Below, piece by piece: positions 9,913 through 22,584 of a stretch of DNA of 64,000 bases. Source of the stretch: Favolaschia claudopus (lineage: Eukaryota > Basidiomycota > Agaricomycetes > Agaricales > Mycenaceae); the NCBI GenBank assembly GCA_037176885.1, contig JAWWNJ010000041.1, positions 1,426,001 through 1,490,000 on the forward strand. The letters are read 5' to 3'. The position numbers were made by a program, and so were the translations under genes. The notes beneath the pieces were generated by a model that saw only the letters and a list, made by a program, of their open reading frames with translations, did no database searches and had not been told where the DNA came from. The stretch's first letter is position 1. Every line of letters begins with the position of its first letter.

Positions 9913-11671
9913 ATGTCCTCAATAGTGTACTATGGCCCTGTCATCAACCCTGTCTCTCTCGTCTCATTCGACGCTCTTCCACGCTGTTTACTGGCAGTTG
10001 CGCCCACAGGAAATATCGACTGGATAGTGGAGGATGTCGAAGATTCTATGGTTCAGGAAACAATGGCCGCTCACGGTTATATCGACGTCGACGTAGTTTG
10101 CCTTCGGGAGGGTGAATTCCTCATGCCAGGTTTCTGCGATACGCATACCCATGCTCCCCAAGTTCCAAACATGGCCAGGTTGGTCCTACTTTTACCATTA
10201 AGCACGAGTTGAGAGCCAACTGTATTCGATAGTGGCCAGCAATACGAACTTCTGGACTGGCTGGTCAGTAGGATTCTCCTGGTAGATCCGTCTTTGCTCA
10301 ATGTGTAGTCAGGAAAACATAACGTTCCCGATGGAATCCAGATTCTCTGACTCTGATTTTGCTCGGAAAACATACCCTGGCGTGGTGCGACGTATTATTG
10401 ATTCTGGGGTATGTTTCCTCTGTGCCCTGTTGCACCACAGAAGTTCCTAACGAGCGGCAGACAACAACATGCTCTTATTTTGGAACAATACACTTGGAAG
10501 CTACGAAGATACTGGCCGAAGTAGTGAATGAATATGGTGTGCCGTTTGCAAATTTTATAGTCTCTGTTGCTTATCCGTCAATATAGGTCAAAGGGCTTTC
10601 GTTGGGGTAGGCCGTTTGAATGACAAGATTCTTGACTGATCACAATTTCGCAGAAATGTAACATGGACCAGAACTCACCTGCACATTACATCGAGCCATC
10701 CGTGGAGCAGTCTATATCCGCGACGAAAGCGCTAGTGTCGCACATCAAACAACTCCCAGCTCACCCTCATTCCCCCGAGCCCCTTGTCCAGCCCATTCTT
10801 ACACCGCGCTTTGCCATCAGTTGCACTTCTCCCCTCCTCAAGTCTCTAGGCGATATGGCTGCCTCTGACCCAAACCTCCGCATTCAAACTCACGTATCTG
10901 AGAATCCTAATGAGGTTCGGTTGAATAATTTCCTACAAATTCTTTTTTGATACTGGGATTCGTCTAGATCAAATTCACCATGTCACTATTCCCACAATGT
11001 GTGTCGTACACATCCGTGTACGAAGACCACAGGCTTCTTCGAGCCAATACTATCTTAGCGCATGCCGTGCATCTGAGCGAAGATGAAATTGATTTAATCG
11101 CGGAAAGAAGAGCAGGATTAAGCCATTGCCCTACCAGCAATTTCAATCTCCAGAGTGGTGTGGCTCCCATCGGACGATATCTAGACCGTGGTATCAAGGT
11201 CAGCTCGATCTTTCATAGTATCGGGGATTTGATCGCTAACTGTGCGAACTAAAGGTTGGGCTGGGCACGGACGTCGCTGGGGGATACTCGCCGTCGATTC
11301 TCAATGCAGTTCAGAATGCCAGCATCGCCTCAAAGGTCATTGCCATGCAAGATCGAGAGGCGGCTTCGCCGGGGAAATTTAGTCACAAACAACTCTCGGT
11401 CCAGAGTTTGTTGTATCTTGCGACCATGGGTGGAGCCGAAGTCTGCAATCTGGAGAAATTTGTAGGGTCGTTCAAACCGCAGAAGAGTTTTGATGCCCTA
11501 GTGGTGAGTGTGCGTAATGATGCTGGTAATCCTGCGATTTGGTGGTCCGAGTCTGCGCCGAGGAATCTTGCGGGAATGCTGGAGCAATTTCTATTCGCAG
11601 GGGACAATCGAAACATATCTAGAGTGTATGTACAGGGTAGATTAATCGGTGGAACAGCATTCTTGCGATGA
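9913..11671 (+). CDS. GUD1: Guanine deaminase
   Basis: Amidohydrolase converting guanine to xanthine in purine salvage and catabolism, cytosolic. Eight exons: 9913-10178, 10233-10263, 10313-10408, 10461-10536, 10587-10606, 10654-10914, 10968-11198, 11255-11671, giving 465 residues. The zinc-binding DTHTHAPQ is at about residues 76-83. It is followed by GQQYELLDWL, SGTTTCSYF, CNMDQNSP, HVSENPNEI (zinc His), LAHAVHLSEDE, HCPTSNFNLQSG and GLGTDVAGGYSPS (catalytic Asp). The order and spacing of these motifs match eukaryotic guanine deaminases rather than other aminohydrolases. Exon 5 is only 20 nt but is needed to give GQRAFVGKCNMDQ. Identity very secure. Confidence 0.95.
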
Positions 11672-11726
11672 GCTGGATTAGAATTACAACATACAACACG
11701 ATCTTTTACAATTAAGATAAAGATAT

Positions 11727-13310
11727 TCAGAGGGGAAGAGACGGCATGTGGGTGTCTTGTTCATCGAATTCTCCAAAGTCCCATTTGAAACAATCCTATG
11801 CATTGAGGTAAGAAAAGGAAAGGATGCAAATAATAGTACTAACCACACAATTTCGCTCTTCGCGCGGAAGGGGAACGCTCCGGCCATCCTCCCATTCAAC
11901 GCCCTCGGCTTCGAGCACATTCGTAATTACATTCTTAATGACATGCTTGCGAACATCGACCCTCCAGCCTAGCTTGTTGACGGTGTCAAAGACTATTGAC
12001 TTGCCCAGATGACATCTCGTTTCGAGAGCATATCCAGCCTGAGCACAGGGTGAGTTGAATCCGGTGCACGCTCCTTGTGGGATCGGGTCTGCGTTGTGGA
12101 AGACGTGGGTGACCGCGGGCAAGAACGGGTTCAAGGACCCATTGGTATGTGGGAATGGGAGGTGTAGCCTATGGGCGGCGAGGCGCTCCCCCGGAGCCTC
12201 TGTATTGTGAGATCGATCTCTTAGATGTCGATAGAATAATGACTTGATTGCATACCAAAGGCCACCGCAGGAAGCCCAAACGTGGTTCCAAGAAGGGCAG
12301 CCAAAGAGCCGCCTGTTGCTTGTCAGCCAAGCACAGGCGAATTGGTAGCTATCGCACCTAGACTGTGGCCAACAAGCCACACATTGGCTGTTGGGTAGAG
12401 AAAAAACAGTTCATTGACCATTTCCTTGATTTTATCTTCCAGCGTATTGCGAAGACGATGAGTCAATGACCTACCACGCCGACTGAATAGAACAGGCTGT
12501 CCTGGATAAGGGCTTTCGAAAGGCTATAATCATTCTGGTGTGTAGGGCTTTGACTTGAAAGAATCAAACACGATACCAGTTATTATCGCAGCGCCAAGAA
12601 TTCCGATAGCAGTCGCAGACTTTACGGAACACCCACGAGAAGTCGACGCGGGAACAACAACAGGAAAAAAGACTACAATTCGGGTTCAATACATCTACTC
12701 ACCTGCGCTTATGAAATACCGACAGATTATCGTTATATTTGTCTTGTTTAGATGTAGGGCCATTCAAGGGTAGAGTCGTGCCTTTGATTGCTAGTACCAC
12801 ACTACTCACTGAGTGAGCAGATGAAAGTTCCTGCCTTATCCATGACGCACGTTGAGTTGTCTGAACTGAGAAACAAATGGCCACGGAAACCATTTTCGTG
12901 GTCTTCCCATCCGAAAGGGAAGCTCTATTTAAAGGTGGTGACAGCTGCAGATCTAGAATCGCAGAGGAACAGTAGAGACCTACGATATTCCAAGCCTCGT
13001 CAAGATCATACCAATTCTTCTTTCCTGGACGAGCGTATGCATTTCCTGCCATGCGAGAAAGCTGGGCCAGAGTATGTATATCCTCTACATCAGGACCGAG
13101 CACTTGTTGTGGCGCCCATTCAATGGGTTCTGTTTCTGCCTGATGCATTGAGCGCCATCGGGCCCTATGGAAGGCGTCTAGTGAACGCGGTTTGTAGACA
13201 GTTGTGGGTCGCGCTTTAATGGATCCGTATGCTCGTGGAGACAAAAGAGGCGCTGAGCCCAAGGCCGGAGGAAATAACAGCAGGATAATCAGCGACAGAG
13301 GCAGCAGCAT
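11727..13310 (-). CDS. ATG15: ATG15, autophagy-linked vacuolar lipase
   Basis: Vacuolar phospholipase that lyses autophagic bodies and MVB vesicles. Nine minus-strand exons: 13310-12984, 12924-12851, 12804-12724, 12672-12570, 12534-12475, 12424-12358, 12312-12256, 12199-11844, 11795-11727, giving 397 residues. The N-terminal hydrophobic segment MLLPLSLIILLLF is the signal anchor used for MVB delivery. Family blocks follow: VLGPDVEDIHTLAQL, SFPFGWED, AIKGTT, KYNDNLLFSCCC, VCDCY, the serine-hydrolase elbow GHSLGGSLAALLG (Ser about 236), HNADPIPQGACTG, ESRCH-like ETRCHLGKS, and CVDCFKWDFGEF at the end. The introns bounding the Asn-Asp-Tyr exon are only 35 and 50 bp and are the least certain. The gene is head-to-head with separase, with 136 bp between the two ATGs. 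Confidence 0.9.
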
Positions 13311-13446
13311 CGATATCTTGAACGACGTTGGCGGTACACAGTCCAAGATAGCCAGAAAGCACTGAGGAGGTCGGGAATTCGGGCCGGAGTCAAGGGGTTG
13401 ATCTGATCCACGTGACTGAACGCCTTTCCGTTCTCCCCTCTTCCTC
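13311..13446. promoter_or_regulatory. Short shared promoter of ATG15 and separase
   Basis: Only 136 bp separate the divergent start codons of ATG15 (minus) and separase (plus). No TATA box is visible. Either leaders are very short or regulatory sites extend into the coding sequences, as the ACGCGT boxes in the first separase codons suggest. Confidence 0.6.
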
Positions 13447-16400
13447 ATGTCCGCATCTACGCGTCGCTCCGCGCCTACGCGTCAAAAATCCTCGAGGACG
13501 CGTCCAGACACACAAGGAGATGGACTAGCTGACAAGATGGCCGCTATGTCCCTCGCAAAGCCTTCAACCAAGGGGAAAGAGAAAGCAAAGCCCACCCCGG
13601 ACGAACAGCGAGTTTCAGCCATGCGCGGCGTCAACTCCGCGTCGCAGGAGCTGTCGACCATCCTTCAGTCGGGGTGGAAAAGGTCTTCCGATGTGCCACC
13701 CTCCAAGAAGTCGTCAGAGTTTGTGAAGGCAAGCGCATCAGCTACGGCAGCTGCCCAACATTTAGCATTGTTGCGGGACATGTCACCCGGCGACCTTGAC
13801 ATTGAGAGGGCTGCTGGAAGCGTGTGCGGAAAACTTGTCTCGTTGGAGATGGTACGTTTCGTTGAGATTCATCTCGGCAATTCACTCACGAATATCAGCA
13901 CGACGCTGCCCTTGCTGCATTGAAAGAAATGCATCCTCGGCTTTGCAATTTATTGCAGGTTGCGATTACGCCCTCAAATCCGACGGAAACACTGTATTTA
14001 TTGTCTGTCCCCCTGCCCCAGTCAACTCCCGACCCAATATTACTAACCCTTGTGACGACCTTTCTCCTCCACTCACTCACCGTCGTTACACACCGTCTCT
14101 CGACAGCCCCCTCGGTTGCAACCGCTGTATCCTTTGTGAACGCACTCAACAGGAACTCTATACTAGCCTGGACCCCGTTCCTCCTGTCTCTTCCTACTAG
14201 CCATACAGATTCTATCCTTACCCGAACGTACAGCTGTATAACTAAACTTGCGACTGGACTTCAATCCAGCCCCAAAGCCGCTCGCCAGGCTTTTCTCGCG
14301 CGGCAATATGCTTTGTCCTGTCTCGTCTACGCTTCGCCAGGAAAGATCGAGCCACGCTCGTTCTGGGACCAAACAATCAAATCTGCGGGTGCCTACTTCA
14401 AAGCTCTAGGGTCCAAACCCGAAGAGAATGACGACACAACACCGATAATTTTGGACGCGTTTGCGCAGATGGTCACGAGAGTGCAGTCGCGAAACACTCA
14501 TTTCTTGGATGACAAGGGCTTCGTTTCATATTGCGAGTGCTGGATGAGTTTTGCTAACCGGGTGCGTCGCCTATTTCCGGCCGGTAGGATGTGCAATATC
14601 TGAAGAGCAGTAGGTAGGAGATATTGCGACCCTGGATCGCATTGCGGTATTCATTAATAATCGGCCGGGCTCATCCAACGCGGGGGTTTCAATGACGGAG
14701 GCGTCCGATAGCAAGCCGAGCTCTGACGAGTACGTCTTGGAGTGTACACAACTGTGCAATACTTTGGCCCAAACAACGGCTATACTGGATCCCAAGTCGG
14801 CCAGCGATCAAGGTTCATCCACCCTCTAATATCTCAAATCGGGGACTGACATTGAATGCTCCAGACAAATCCATTACACGGGTCCGGGAAACGATCAAGG
14901 CTTTGCGCAAAGATGGCGTCCCGTCTCTTCTTACGCCTATGAGCCAGGACAAAGAAATCCTCCGTCTCTCTGGAAAATTGCAACGGGCCATAGAGAGAGC
15001 ACGGAGAAGCGCCGTGAAGATGCTCGAGAGTGACGCTGAGGATCTGGTCACTGTGATACAGGCATTTTTAGAGGCTCTCGTGGACATCTTAGAGCAGGCG
15101 CAGAAAACAGCAAGGGTTCTTCTTATGCGAGCCATCTCATCTCTTACGCTCGTTCTAGAAACCAGATGCGGACGGCACGACCGCTGTGTTGGACACGCTT
15201 TTTGTTTTGGCGCGAACCCGATTAAAAGTTACCAATCCACATACCTATGGTGTGCCATATGATTTTCTGAAACGGGCAGCGACCTTCCTCGATATTGAGT
15301 TGAAGGATGCGGCAGCTGATAAGGCGACCTACGCCCGATGCATTTCAGGAGCTTTTCATAATCTTGCAGGGACGTTGTATCAGGCTGGTAGATATGGGGC
15401 AGCCATACGGTATCTCCAAGAGGGGTGTTCGTTGGGTCAAATAGCCCTCGATCTGCACGTGGCAGTGACTGTCGCTGATGAGAACCCGGCTTCGAAGAGT
15501 GAGGAACCCTGGCGACAACTTCAAGAACAGCTTTGGAGGCGAAGAGAGCTCCTTGGAGTTTGTTATTCGAAAATTGGTGATCGCAAGGCATGTCCTATTC
15601 GACTTTCCAGGCGTTCTTTGCTGAATTTTATTCAGCTCGCATTCGAGGCATTCAAGGATTGCGTTAGAAGTTTTCCGTATGTCTTCTATGAATTCGGTAA
15701 AAGGTCACATCCAGCGCCTTTTGAATCATCGCCAGCTGCACAACAGCTTGGTACGGTTGTAGACCGATTGACATACCTTGGGACATCCGAGCTTCTTCTG
15801 CCGTCGGAAAAGGTGTCAGCGTACTCGCTGTGCATCAGCGACACTGCCATCCTTGGTATCCTGCTGGAGCGGCAAACGCAAAGTCTAGAAGGAAGCCGGT
15901 GGAAGGAAGCCACGCGAAAGGTCATCCAAAGCTTTCTATGTGATACTCTCAAGATCTTCGACGAAACGAGCATGCCTGTACGGAGAGCGCGGACGCTGGT
16001 CAAGTGTCTAGATTTTACGTATCATGCCGGTTCAGAATCCTTTCCTGAATTTGACTCGTCTGTGTCAATGGGAGAGCAGATAGAGCGTATGCTGACTGGG
16101 AAGGTTTGATCGAATTCGTTGGTCAATCGATCCACAATTCTAATATCCTAGCGCAGGTTCTAGGCCAAGATACCGAGCTTTCCAACTTCTGTGCTCAATA
16201 TCGCGCTTCAGCACATCTGTGGCTGGCGTTACACTCGCATCGCCGCGCTGATCCTGAACAAAGCGCAATTGTCGCACATCATGTCGGCGCGGCCTGCAAG
16301 ATCCTCGAATCCATGGCAGGATTAATCCATCAGTCAGCACCTAAATCTGCAGTCAAGCAGAAATCGAAGCCAACGACCACTTCCAAGCGCGTCCCCGGTT

Positions 16401-19400
16401 CGCGTCGCCCGCTATCAAAGAATGCCACCCCACCTCAGAACCCTGTAACTCCACCAAAAGTCAAAGCAGGTCCGTGAACATCAATCCATCCTCCTTTGCT
16501 GAGATAAATCCGACAGTAGTGGCAGCCCCCAAAGCATCGGTGCAATCCAACAAATCCCTTACAATCGACGACTGCGAGAGATTTTTCGCTCTTCTCCGTA
16601 TGTCCTCCCCTAACGTGATCTCCTTCCTCCAACGCTTTTTGTTAGGGCTGGTCACACGCGTTCTCGGTTTGCTGACCCATGTCCTGCTCAAGGTCCAAGT
16701 GCTGGAACTCGCGAAGCAGATCTACGAGCAGCAATCTGACTCCTACACTGATGGTAGGTTTCTCACTTCGCAACGATGTTCTGCTGTTCAGAAGGCTTTC
16801 AAAGGCTATATCAGCGTGTGCAGTGAGCTTGCTCTGGAGTATATGAAACTCGGGAAGAGTCGGCGCTCTGCTGGGCTTTTCACTCATACCGTCAGTGTTG
16901 CGAAGAGCGCCAAAGTACCTGATGAGGTCCGCGTTATGCTTCATCTGAAGCACGCTGAGTCTCTCGCAATTGCCGATGACGTAGCTCAAAGGTTTTACAT
17001 TACGTTATTCTCTTTTTGATCATTTCTAAATTCGTTCAAAGTTGCGACCAATACAGCGAAGCTTTGCGCGTTGCTGAACGTCTCAGCGAGGAGTCCACCG
17101 GCCTATCAACTCTCGAACGGGTCCAGTACCGTGTCGGTCGCTTGGAGAGGGCAGCAACAGCCTGCCATGTATTCGCACTCATCCAGTTTACCCGGGTTTG
17201 TTTGCAATTCTTTTGTTCGGAAAGAAATTGATTTGTCTTCTCCAGGAGGATGTGGCAGCGTCACTCGAAGTTCTACTGCAGTCTCTGCGGCTATGGAACA
17301 GAGCAGTTGACACACTGGCGCGATTAAATCCGCCTGGCTCGAAGCCTGTGGTGGATGACAACCCGTTCGACATGACAGCGCTGCGAGATGCTCTGCCAAA
17401 CGGCGACAGTACTGGTCATGCAGCCCAAACCCCGCGTACCAAAGTGCTGCCCCGACGCCAATCTATGGGTGAGCTGGAGTGGCGTGTTTCTGAGGGATTG
17501 CTGGCCACCATATTCGCTCTCTGTGAGGCATACTTCACCCGAGGTTCCGCTCGTGAAGCAGAGTACTTCGCCGAACAGGCATACGAGCTAGCACAGTCCT
17601 TGAATGCGCCTGCGATGGCTGGTAGGGCTTTGATCAAGAAGGGAGAACTGCAACTCCACCAAAGGCATTTGCAGACTGCGCATGACACGCTCTTGCAGGC
17701 TGCCGCCCTGCTGCAGAATTTGCCTGGTCAAGATATTGCAGAAATACAACGTTTGCGTGGAGACTATAACCAGTTAAGTGCCCAAGAACAAGATGCGCAG
17801 CAATTGTATGAGGAGGCAACGAGAATGCTCGAGGAATTCGATCAGACGTTTGGTGTATTCGATGGCATCTCCTCAAAGTCAGAGTTCTCTTGCTCATTTA
17901 GTACCCTTCGACACGGCTGATTTCAATACAGTGTCAGAAAGTCCATCGGATCAGCTCGGGAAATCCTTCTGCCCGAGCTCCTTGCCACCGTTCTTCGACA
18001 ACATAGTAAGTAAACCATCATTCCAGTCTAGAATTCGGTTGAAGGGTTGGACAGTATGGCTTCTTCGGGATGATGGCAATGGATACCAGACATTGTTAGA
18101 ACGCTTTCTAACGCTGCCTGCTGGATCCCGAAGCAAAGTAAGATTTTTTTTCAAGTCTCGAAACGGTGGATTAATCTACTCGAAGGCACAAGAAAATGCT
18201 CTCATGGCCAAGCTGACTCTCCACGAGGTTTATGGGCGGTTTCGAACAGACATCTTCCTCAGCTCGTTAACCGAATCTAGTATGTGTGCTTTTGGCTACT
18301 TGTCCGTGGTCCTGATTCATCATCATAGCCATCGCGCTTCCTATGGGAATGTCAACAGACAGGGCCCCTGCTCTGGCACCGTCTTCTTTCGATATCCTGC
18401 ATATATTGGACCGCGCTGAACAGCTGTTTTGGTTGGACTTCACTCTCTTTTCCCGTAGAGGGGATGTTGCCCGCGTTCGACACGCCGTCGTTTCTCTGGC
18501 GTTGATTCGAGCCTTCCAGACTTCTCTTGGTCAGTCAGGGACTCGGGATCCTGTTTTAGTCGCTGGACTATTAGATGCGTCGACTGCAGTTACTTTGAGC
18601 AGAGAGATGCTCGAGGCTATACAACACAAGTTCCCGCCCTTAACCATTGCCGATGATCTGCAGTGGCCGCTCGCTTCTCGAACTGGTTCCCCGATATCTG
18701 TGACGCAGAGCACCGCTACAACTCGCTTCACTGCTCGCCGTAACAGCATTGGGAGTGAGCTCGAAGTCTCGGACGACGAAATTGACGATGACGAAAGGTC
18801 GCTTCAAGACTATTGGGAATCAGTTCGCAGCAAATACCAAAGTCAAGCACCGGACATCTCTACCCTTTCGGCTTCCCATATGTCAGGATTGCCTCCCAAC
18901 TGGACCGTTGTGCACATGAGCGTCACTGAAGATAAAAGCACATTGTTTATCACGCGACAACATGGAGGGGATGCTCAGACAGCGCCGCTGGTTTTCTGTG
19001 TGCCTCTCAAAGGGCGCAGAGACGACGATGAAGATGAACACCTCACGTTTGACGACGCAATACGGGAATTCAATGACATCGTCAGACTCAGTGATGAGGG
19101 AACGCGAGGGGCTGTGCATGTCAAAGACGATCCTGGGGCTAGAGCTCGATGGTGGAAAGAAAGGACTGCGCTTGACACGCGAATGCGGGAATTACTTGAG
19201 AATATCGAGTTCTGTTGGCTCGGCGCATTCAAGGTACGCCAATGTTTTGGCATTTCGATGCAAATTAAACCTTTTCGAGCAGACTATCCTCTCCCCCCGA
19301 CCGAATTTGACAGCTAACGCTATATCTGAGCTTCGAGTACAATTTGACAAAGTATTCCATCGTGCTCTCAGATTTCAAGACAAGAAACTCAAGACAAGAC

Positions 19401-20543
19401 CCGCTGGAATGCATAAGCGAGCAGCTTCCGAGAGTCAAATCCCAAGCAAGGTCACACTTGATGATGTCCTGCTCGAATGTTTTTCTACTCTGTCTCCCAA
19501 ATGTCGGGACGAGGAGTTGGAGGATCTCGTGTTCTTCATTCTCGACCTGTACCAATTCCACAGTGTCCCTGTCGCCATCGCCGAGGTTGATCTTGATCAG
19601 GTCGTGATCGATTTACGAAGTGTTCTGGAGGAACATCATGCACGTCTCACTGGTAGGAGGCGCGGCGCTGAGCCGGCTTCCAAGGCAGAGGAAGACGAGC
19701 ACACGTTCCTGATCCTCGACAAAAACATTCAAGGCTTGCCTTGGGAAAGCCTCCCGATTTTACGTGGCCAGAGCGTCAGCCGCATTCCAAGCGTTGACTT
19801 CCTCCTCGATCGAGTTCAATTGGCAGGATGGGGCGTCGGTGGATCCACAGTCGTCGACCGAGCTCCCGTCGATCCACGCAAGGGATACTGCGTCTTGAAT
19901 CCCAGCGGTGATCTCAAGCGGACCGAGGGACGATTCAAAAGCTGGGCTGAGCGTATGGAGACAATTGGTTGGCAAAGCACCATTGGACGACCGCCGACTG
20001 AACAGCAATTCCTCGACGCTTTGAAAAAGAAGGACCTGGTCGTGTGAGTCCTTGAATGGTTCTGGAATCCTAGCTGCATGCTGACATTGCACCAGGTATT
20101 TTGGTCATGGCGGTGCCGAACAGTATTTACGGTCTCATAAAATTCGCAACCTGCCTCGATGTGCAGCTACTATGCTATGGGGATGCTCATCAGGCACGTT
20201 GCGCGAGATGGGCGATTTTGATCGGGTGGGAACACCTTACAACTATATGTTAGCTGGATGGTAAGATTCACGCAAGTTTATTCACACTCGCAAGTTCTGA
20301 AATCCTTCCAGCCCAACGTTGGTGGCTAATCTATGGGATGTCACTGATCGCGACATCGATATCTTCTCTCAATCTGTCTTTGACAAACTCAACTTGACTG
20401 CAGATGGTGCGTCCACCTGGGATGCTACAAAAGAGAGTCAAACATCTCTGGTGGCTGCCGTTGCACAATCGAGGGCGTCATGCAAACTCAAATATTTAAC
20501 GGGTGCGGCACCGATTGTGTACGGTATCCCGTTTTATCTATAG
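13447..20543 (+). CDS. ESP1: Separase (separin), peptidase C50
   Basis: Caspase-like protease that cleaves cohesin at anaphase onset, held by securin until then. Eighteen exons: 13447-13851, 13899-14561, 14614-14812, 14865-15115, 15159-15587, 15636-16103, 16157-16469, 16517-16597, 16646-16991, 17042-17195, 17246-17877, 17932-18005, 18100-18137, 18186-18279, 18329-19233, 19283-20043, 20096-20260, 20312-20543, together 2,069 residues. The large N-terminal part is helical and TPR-like with a basic disordered start. The catalytic domain is at the C-terminus: FLILDKNIQGLPWESLP, then VDFLLDR, KGYCVLNPSGDLKRTE, the catalytic His in YFGHGGAEQY (codon 20106) and Cys in LWGCSSG (codon 20184), then NLWDVTDRDID. 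The intron at 15588-15635 starts GC and its 48 bp are open in frame, so retention cannot be excluded. Exons 12-14 are the least certain. Identity is certain. Confidence 0.95.
13459..13503 (+). promoter_or_regulatory. Three ACGCGT boxes in the first codons of separase
   Basis: ACGCGT at 13459-13464, 13477-13482 and 13498-13503, all within the first 19 codons, where they encode Thr-Arg pairs. Such boxes bind MBF and mark G1/S genes. Here they could act from inside the transcribed region, or the true transcription start may lie downstream. Confidence 0.4.
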
Positions 20544-21016
20544 ATAAGTTTTATGTAAACGCTCAGACTTGATGTTTTTATACATATCGGCACTGTAAAA
20601 CTAAACATGGCACATTGGATCATAACTCTATGTATTTAATTTATTTGTTTCATACAGGCTCATGCAGGGGGCTCGACACTGCGAGCCACGCAATGCCCTT
20701 CAGTCAAAAGGTCAACTCGCGAGGCACTAGTGAAGGGACGCGTGTATTTGGCGGGGAATTTCTTGTACACATAGTCCTTGGATGGGCCGGCCAGAATACG
20801 AACAGCTAGTAAATCCTTCTTGTCCGGGGGTGTCTAGAATGCGCAACACATTAAACGATGGTATTCATAACCAAGTCGTGTTACCCACCAGAACACATGC
20901 ATGGGTCCATCTCATTTCCACCGGCGGCCCCTTGATAATAAGTGGGGGGATGCAGGCATATATATCTCGCTACAGGCAACATTTAACGTACAAGAAGTTC
21001 AGGACATTCGAGATCG
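20544..21016. other. Convergent intergenic, no gene seen
   Basis: About 470 bp between the separase stop and the stop of the minus-strand Tudor-like gene. Only short frames are present. Confidence 0.4.
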
Positions 21017-22167
21017 TCAGCTTACAGATTCGGGGATCAAGGCAAGAGCAGGTTCGTCAATCGGCTGGGCTAAAATCTCCTTCAAATGAGGGCAGAAGAT
21101 GCGTTGCTTCAATCGGCCGGATTCAGGATCACGGTAGGAAACGAGATATCGTGCCTGCATACGACCGTGCTATCCGCATTCGAGATTAGTATGAGAGGAT
21201 GGTTTTCAAATGGTGCGTTGAGGCAGGCTTACCCTGATCACAGTATAATCGGCTTTCTCCACGCGGCCCTCGATCCACTGGAAATGGTCGGGGGAGGGTG
21301 ACACATGCACGAGGTCTCCGACCTGCGGACTCGTCAGCAATAAAGAAAAATGATAGGATACGGAACGGTAACGACCTTGACGACGAGATGAGGGTCTAGC
21401 GGGATGGGACGAGGGTTATATATCCCTTCGGGTCGAGGAACTTCTAACATGTTGTGCCATGCATGAGCGGTCTGCGTCTGAACAGGCTTCTCTTGTTTGA
21501 CAACTTCAAGTCTCGGAGCAGCTGCTTCAAGCTGGGAGGAAGATTGATACACAACCGAAGGTTGTGTTGTCTGTCGAGGCATTGGCGTTCTGTCGCGATC
21601 TGGAGCTTGCGGTGGCACCCCAGGTACCACAGTCGATGAACGATAGCGCTGCGGGCTTGTCTGAAATATTCGTAGATTTCGGGTGGGCTTGGGTGTGCCC
21701 CGCTCGCTAAAGAAAGGTTGCAGCTCCTTCATGGGCGGAGCATAATGCTGAGCCCGGTCATTGAGTTGGGACGCGTCAGTAGTCTGCGGCCTTAATCCTC
21801 CCGTATACTGGTTGCGGTTCGGCAAGGGCTGGCGATTCACAGATTGTTGTTGAGGCTGCGGCGCTGGCCGGAACTGCTGCTGCTGTGGCTTCTGCGAGTA
21901 GTTGTAATACGTAACACCTGTTTGAGGATCCTGCCATTGAGAATAATGAGCCACGGAAGAAGGCTGAGTGGGCTGCAGAGGGAGTTGTCGTTCCTGCCTG
22001 TCAACGGGCTGGAATGCATGCTGCTGAGGATTGTATCCATTAGAAGGATGATTCTGAAATCTGTTAGAATGCCATGCATCCTGTGGGGCTGCCTGAGCCA
22101 TGGCCATTGACTGGATTAAATTGGGATCAAGTCCAGGCGGGAATTGGGGTATGGGGGTGGACGACAT
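21017..22167 (-). CDS. Gln/Pro-rich protein with C-terminal Tudor-like fold, 339 aa
   Basis: Three minus-strand exons, 22167-21376, 21322-21233 and 21154-21017, giving 339 residues. Residues 1-260 are disordered and rich in Gln, Pro and Asn, apart from one WW-like piece, WQDPQTGVTYYNY (about residues 77-89), which lacks the second Trp of a full WW domain. Exons 2-3 encode a compact barrel-like segment: VGDLVHVSPSPDHFQWIEGR, then ADYTVIRARYLVSYRD, ending with RIFCPHLKEI. The VGD...W.EG...Y.V.Y.D pattern is what Tudor/SH3-like chromatin and RNA readers show. I infer a reader or adaptor role but cannot name an orthologue. The tail lies beyond two introns and could easily be missed if only the long first exon is annotated. 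Confidence 0.75.
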
Positions 22168-22584
22168 TGGTTATGATTTTTTCTAGAGGTTGTGGAGGTG
22201 GAAGAGAAGAGAGAGAGACAGAGAGATAAAGCATCGTTTGTATAAATGTCACTGAGAACAATGGAGGTGAGTAGGGGGGTGGCAAGAGGCAGCGGTCACC
22301 ACGCGGTCAGTGGACAAAGACGCGCGCGTGATCGCGTCTGGCAATCAAAACAGCCGCATACAAATGGTCTCAATTTGGAAATTTCTCGAGGCCAAATGTG
22401 AGATGTATGTATATCGGCCTGTACTAGTAAGCAGTCCAAACATAGTAGATAAAGATACATCAAGGGTGTGTGCAAGGGAGGTGATCATTATGGACGTCAA
22501 TGCAATGCGAGTGCACGAAAGATGAGAGCGTGTGAGATAATTAGTGAGTTGAGTTAACCAAGTCCAATGAAAAAGTCAGTAGTG
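22168..22584. other. Intergenic between two minus-strand genes
   Basis: About 420 bp holding the promoter of the Tudor-like gene, with a purine-rich stretch on the plus strand (22190-22230), and the 3' flank of the four-span membrane protein gene. No gene seen. Confidence 0.4.

Noticed and set aside
12570..12723. Alternative donor gtgagt at about 12703 in ATG15
   Set aside because: It would leave a 30-bp intron and insert residues into the invariant NDNLLFSCCC block; the gtcggt donor gives the exact family sequence.
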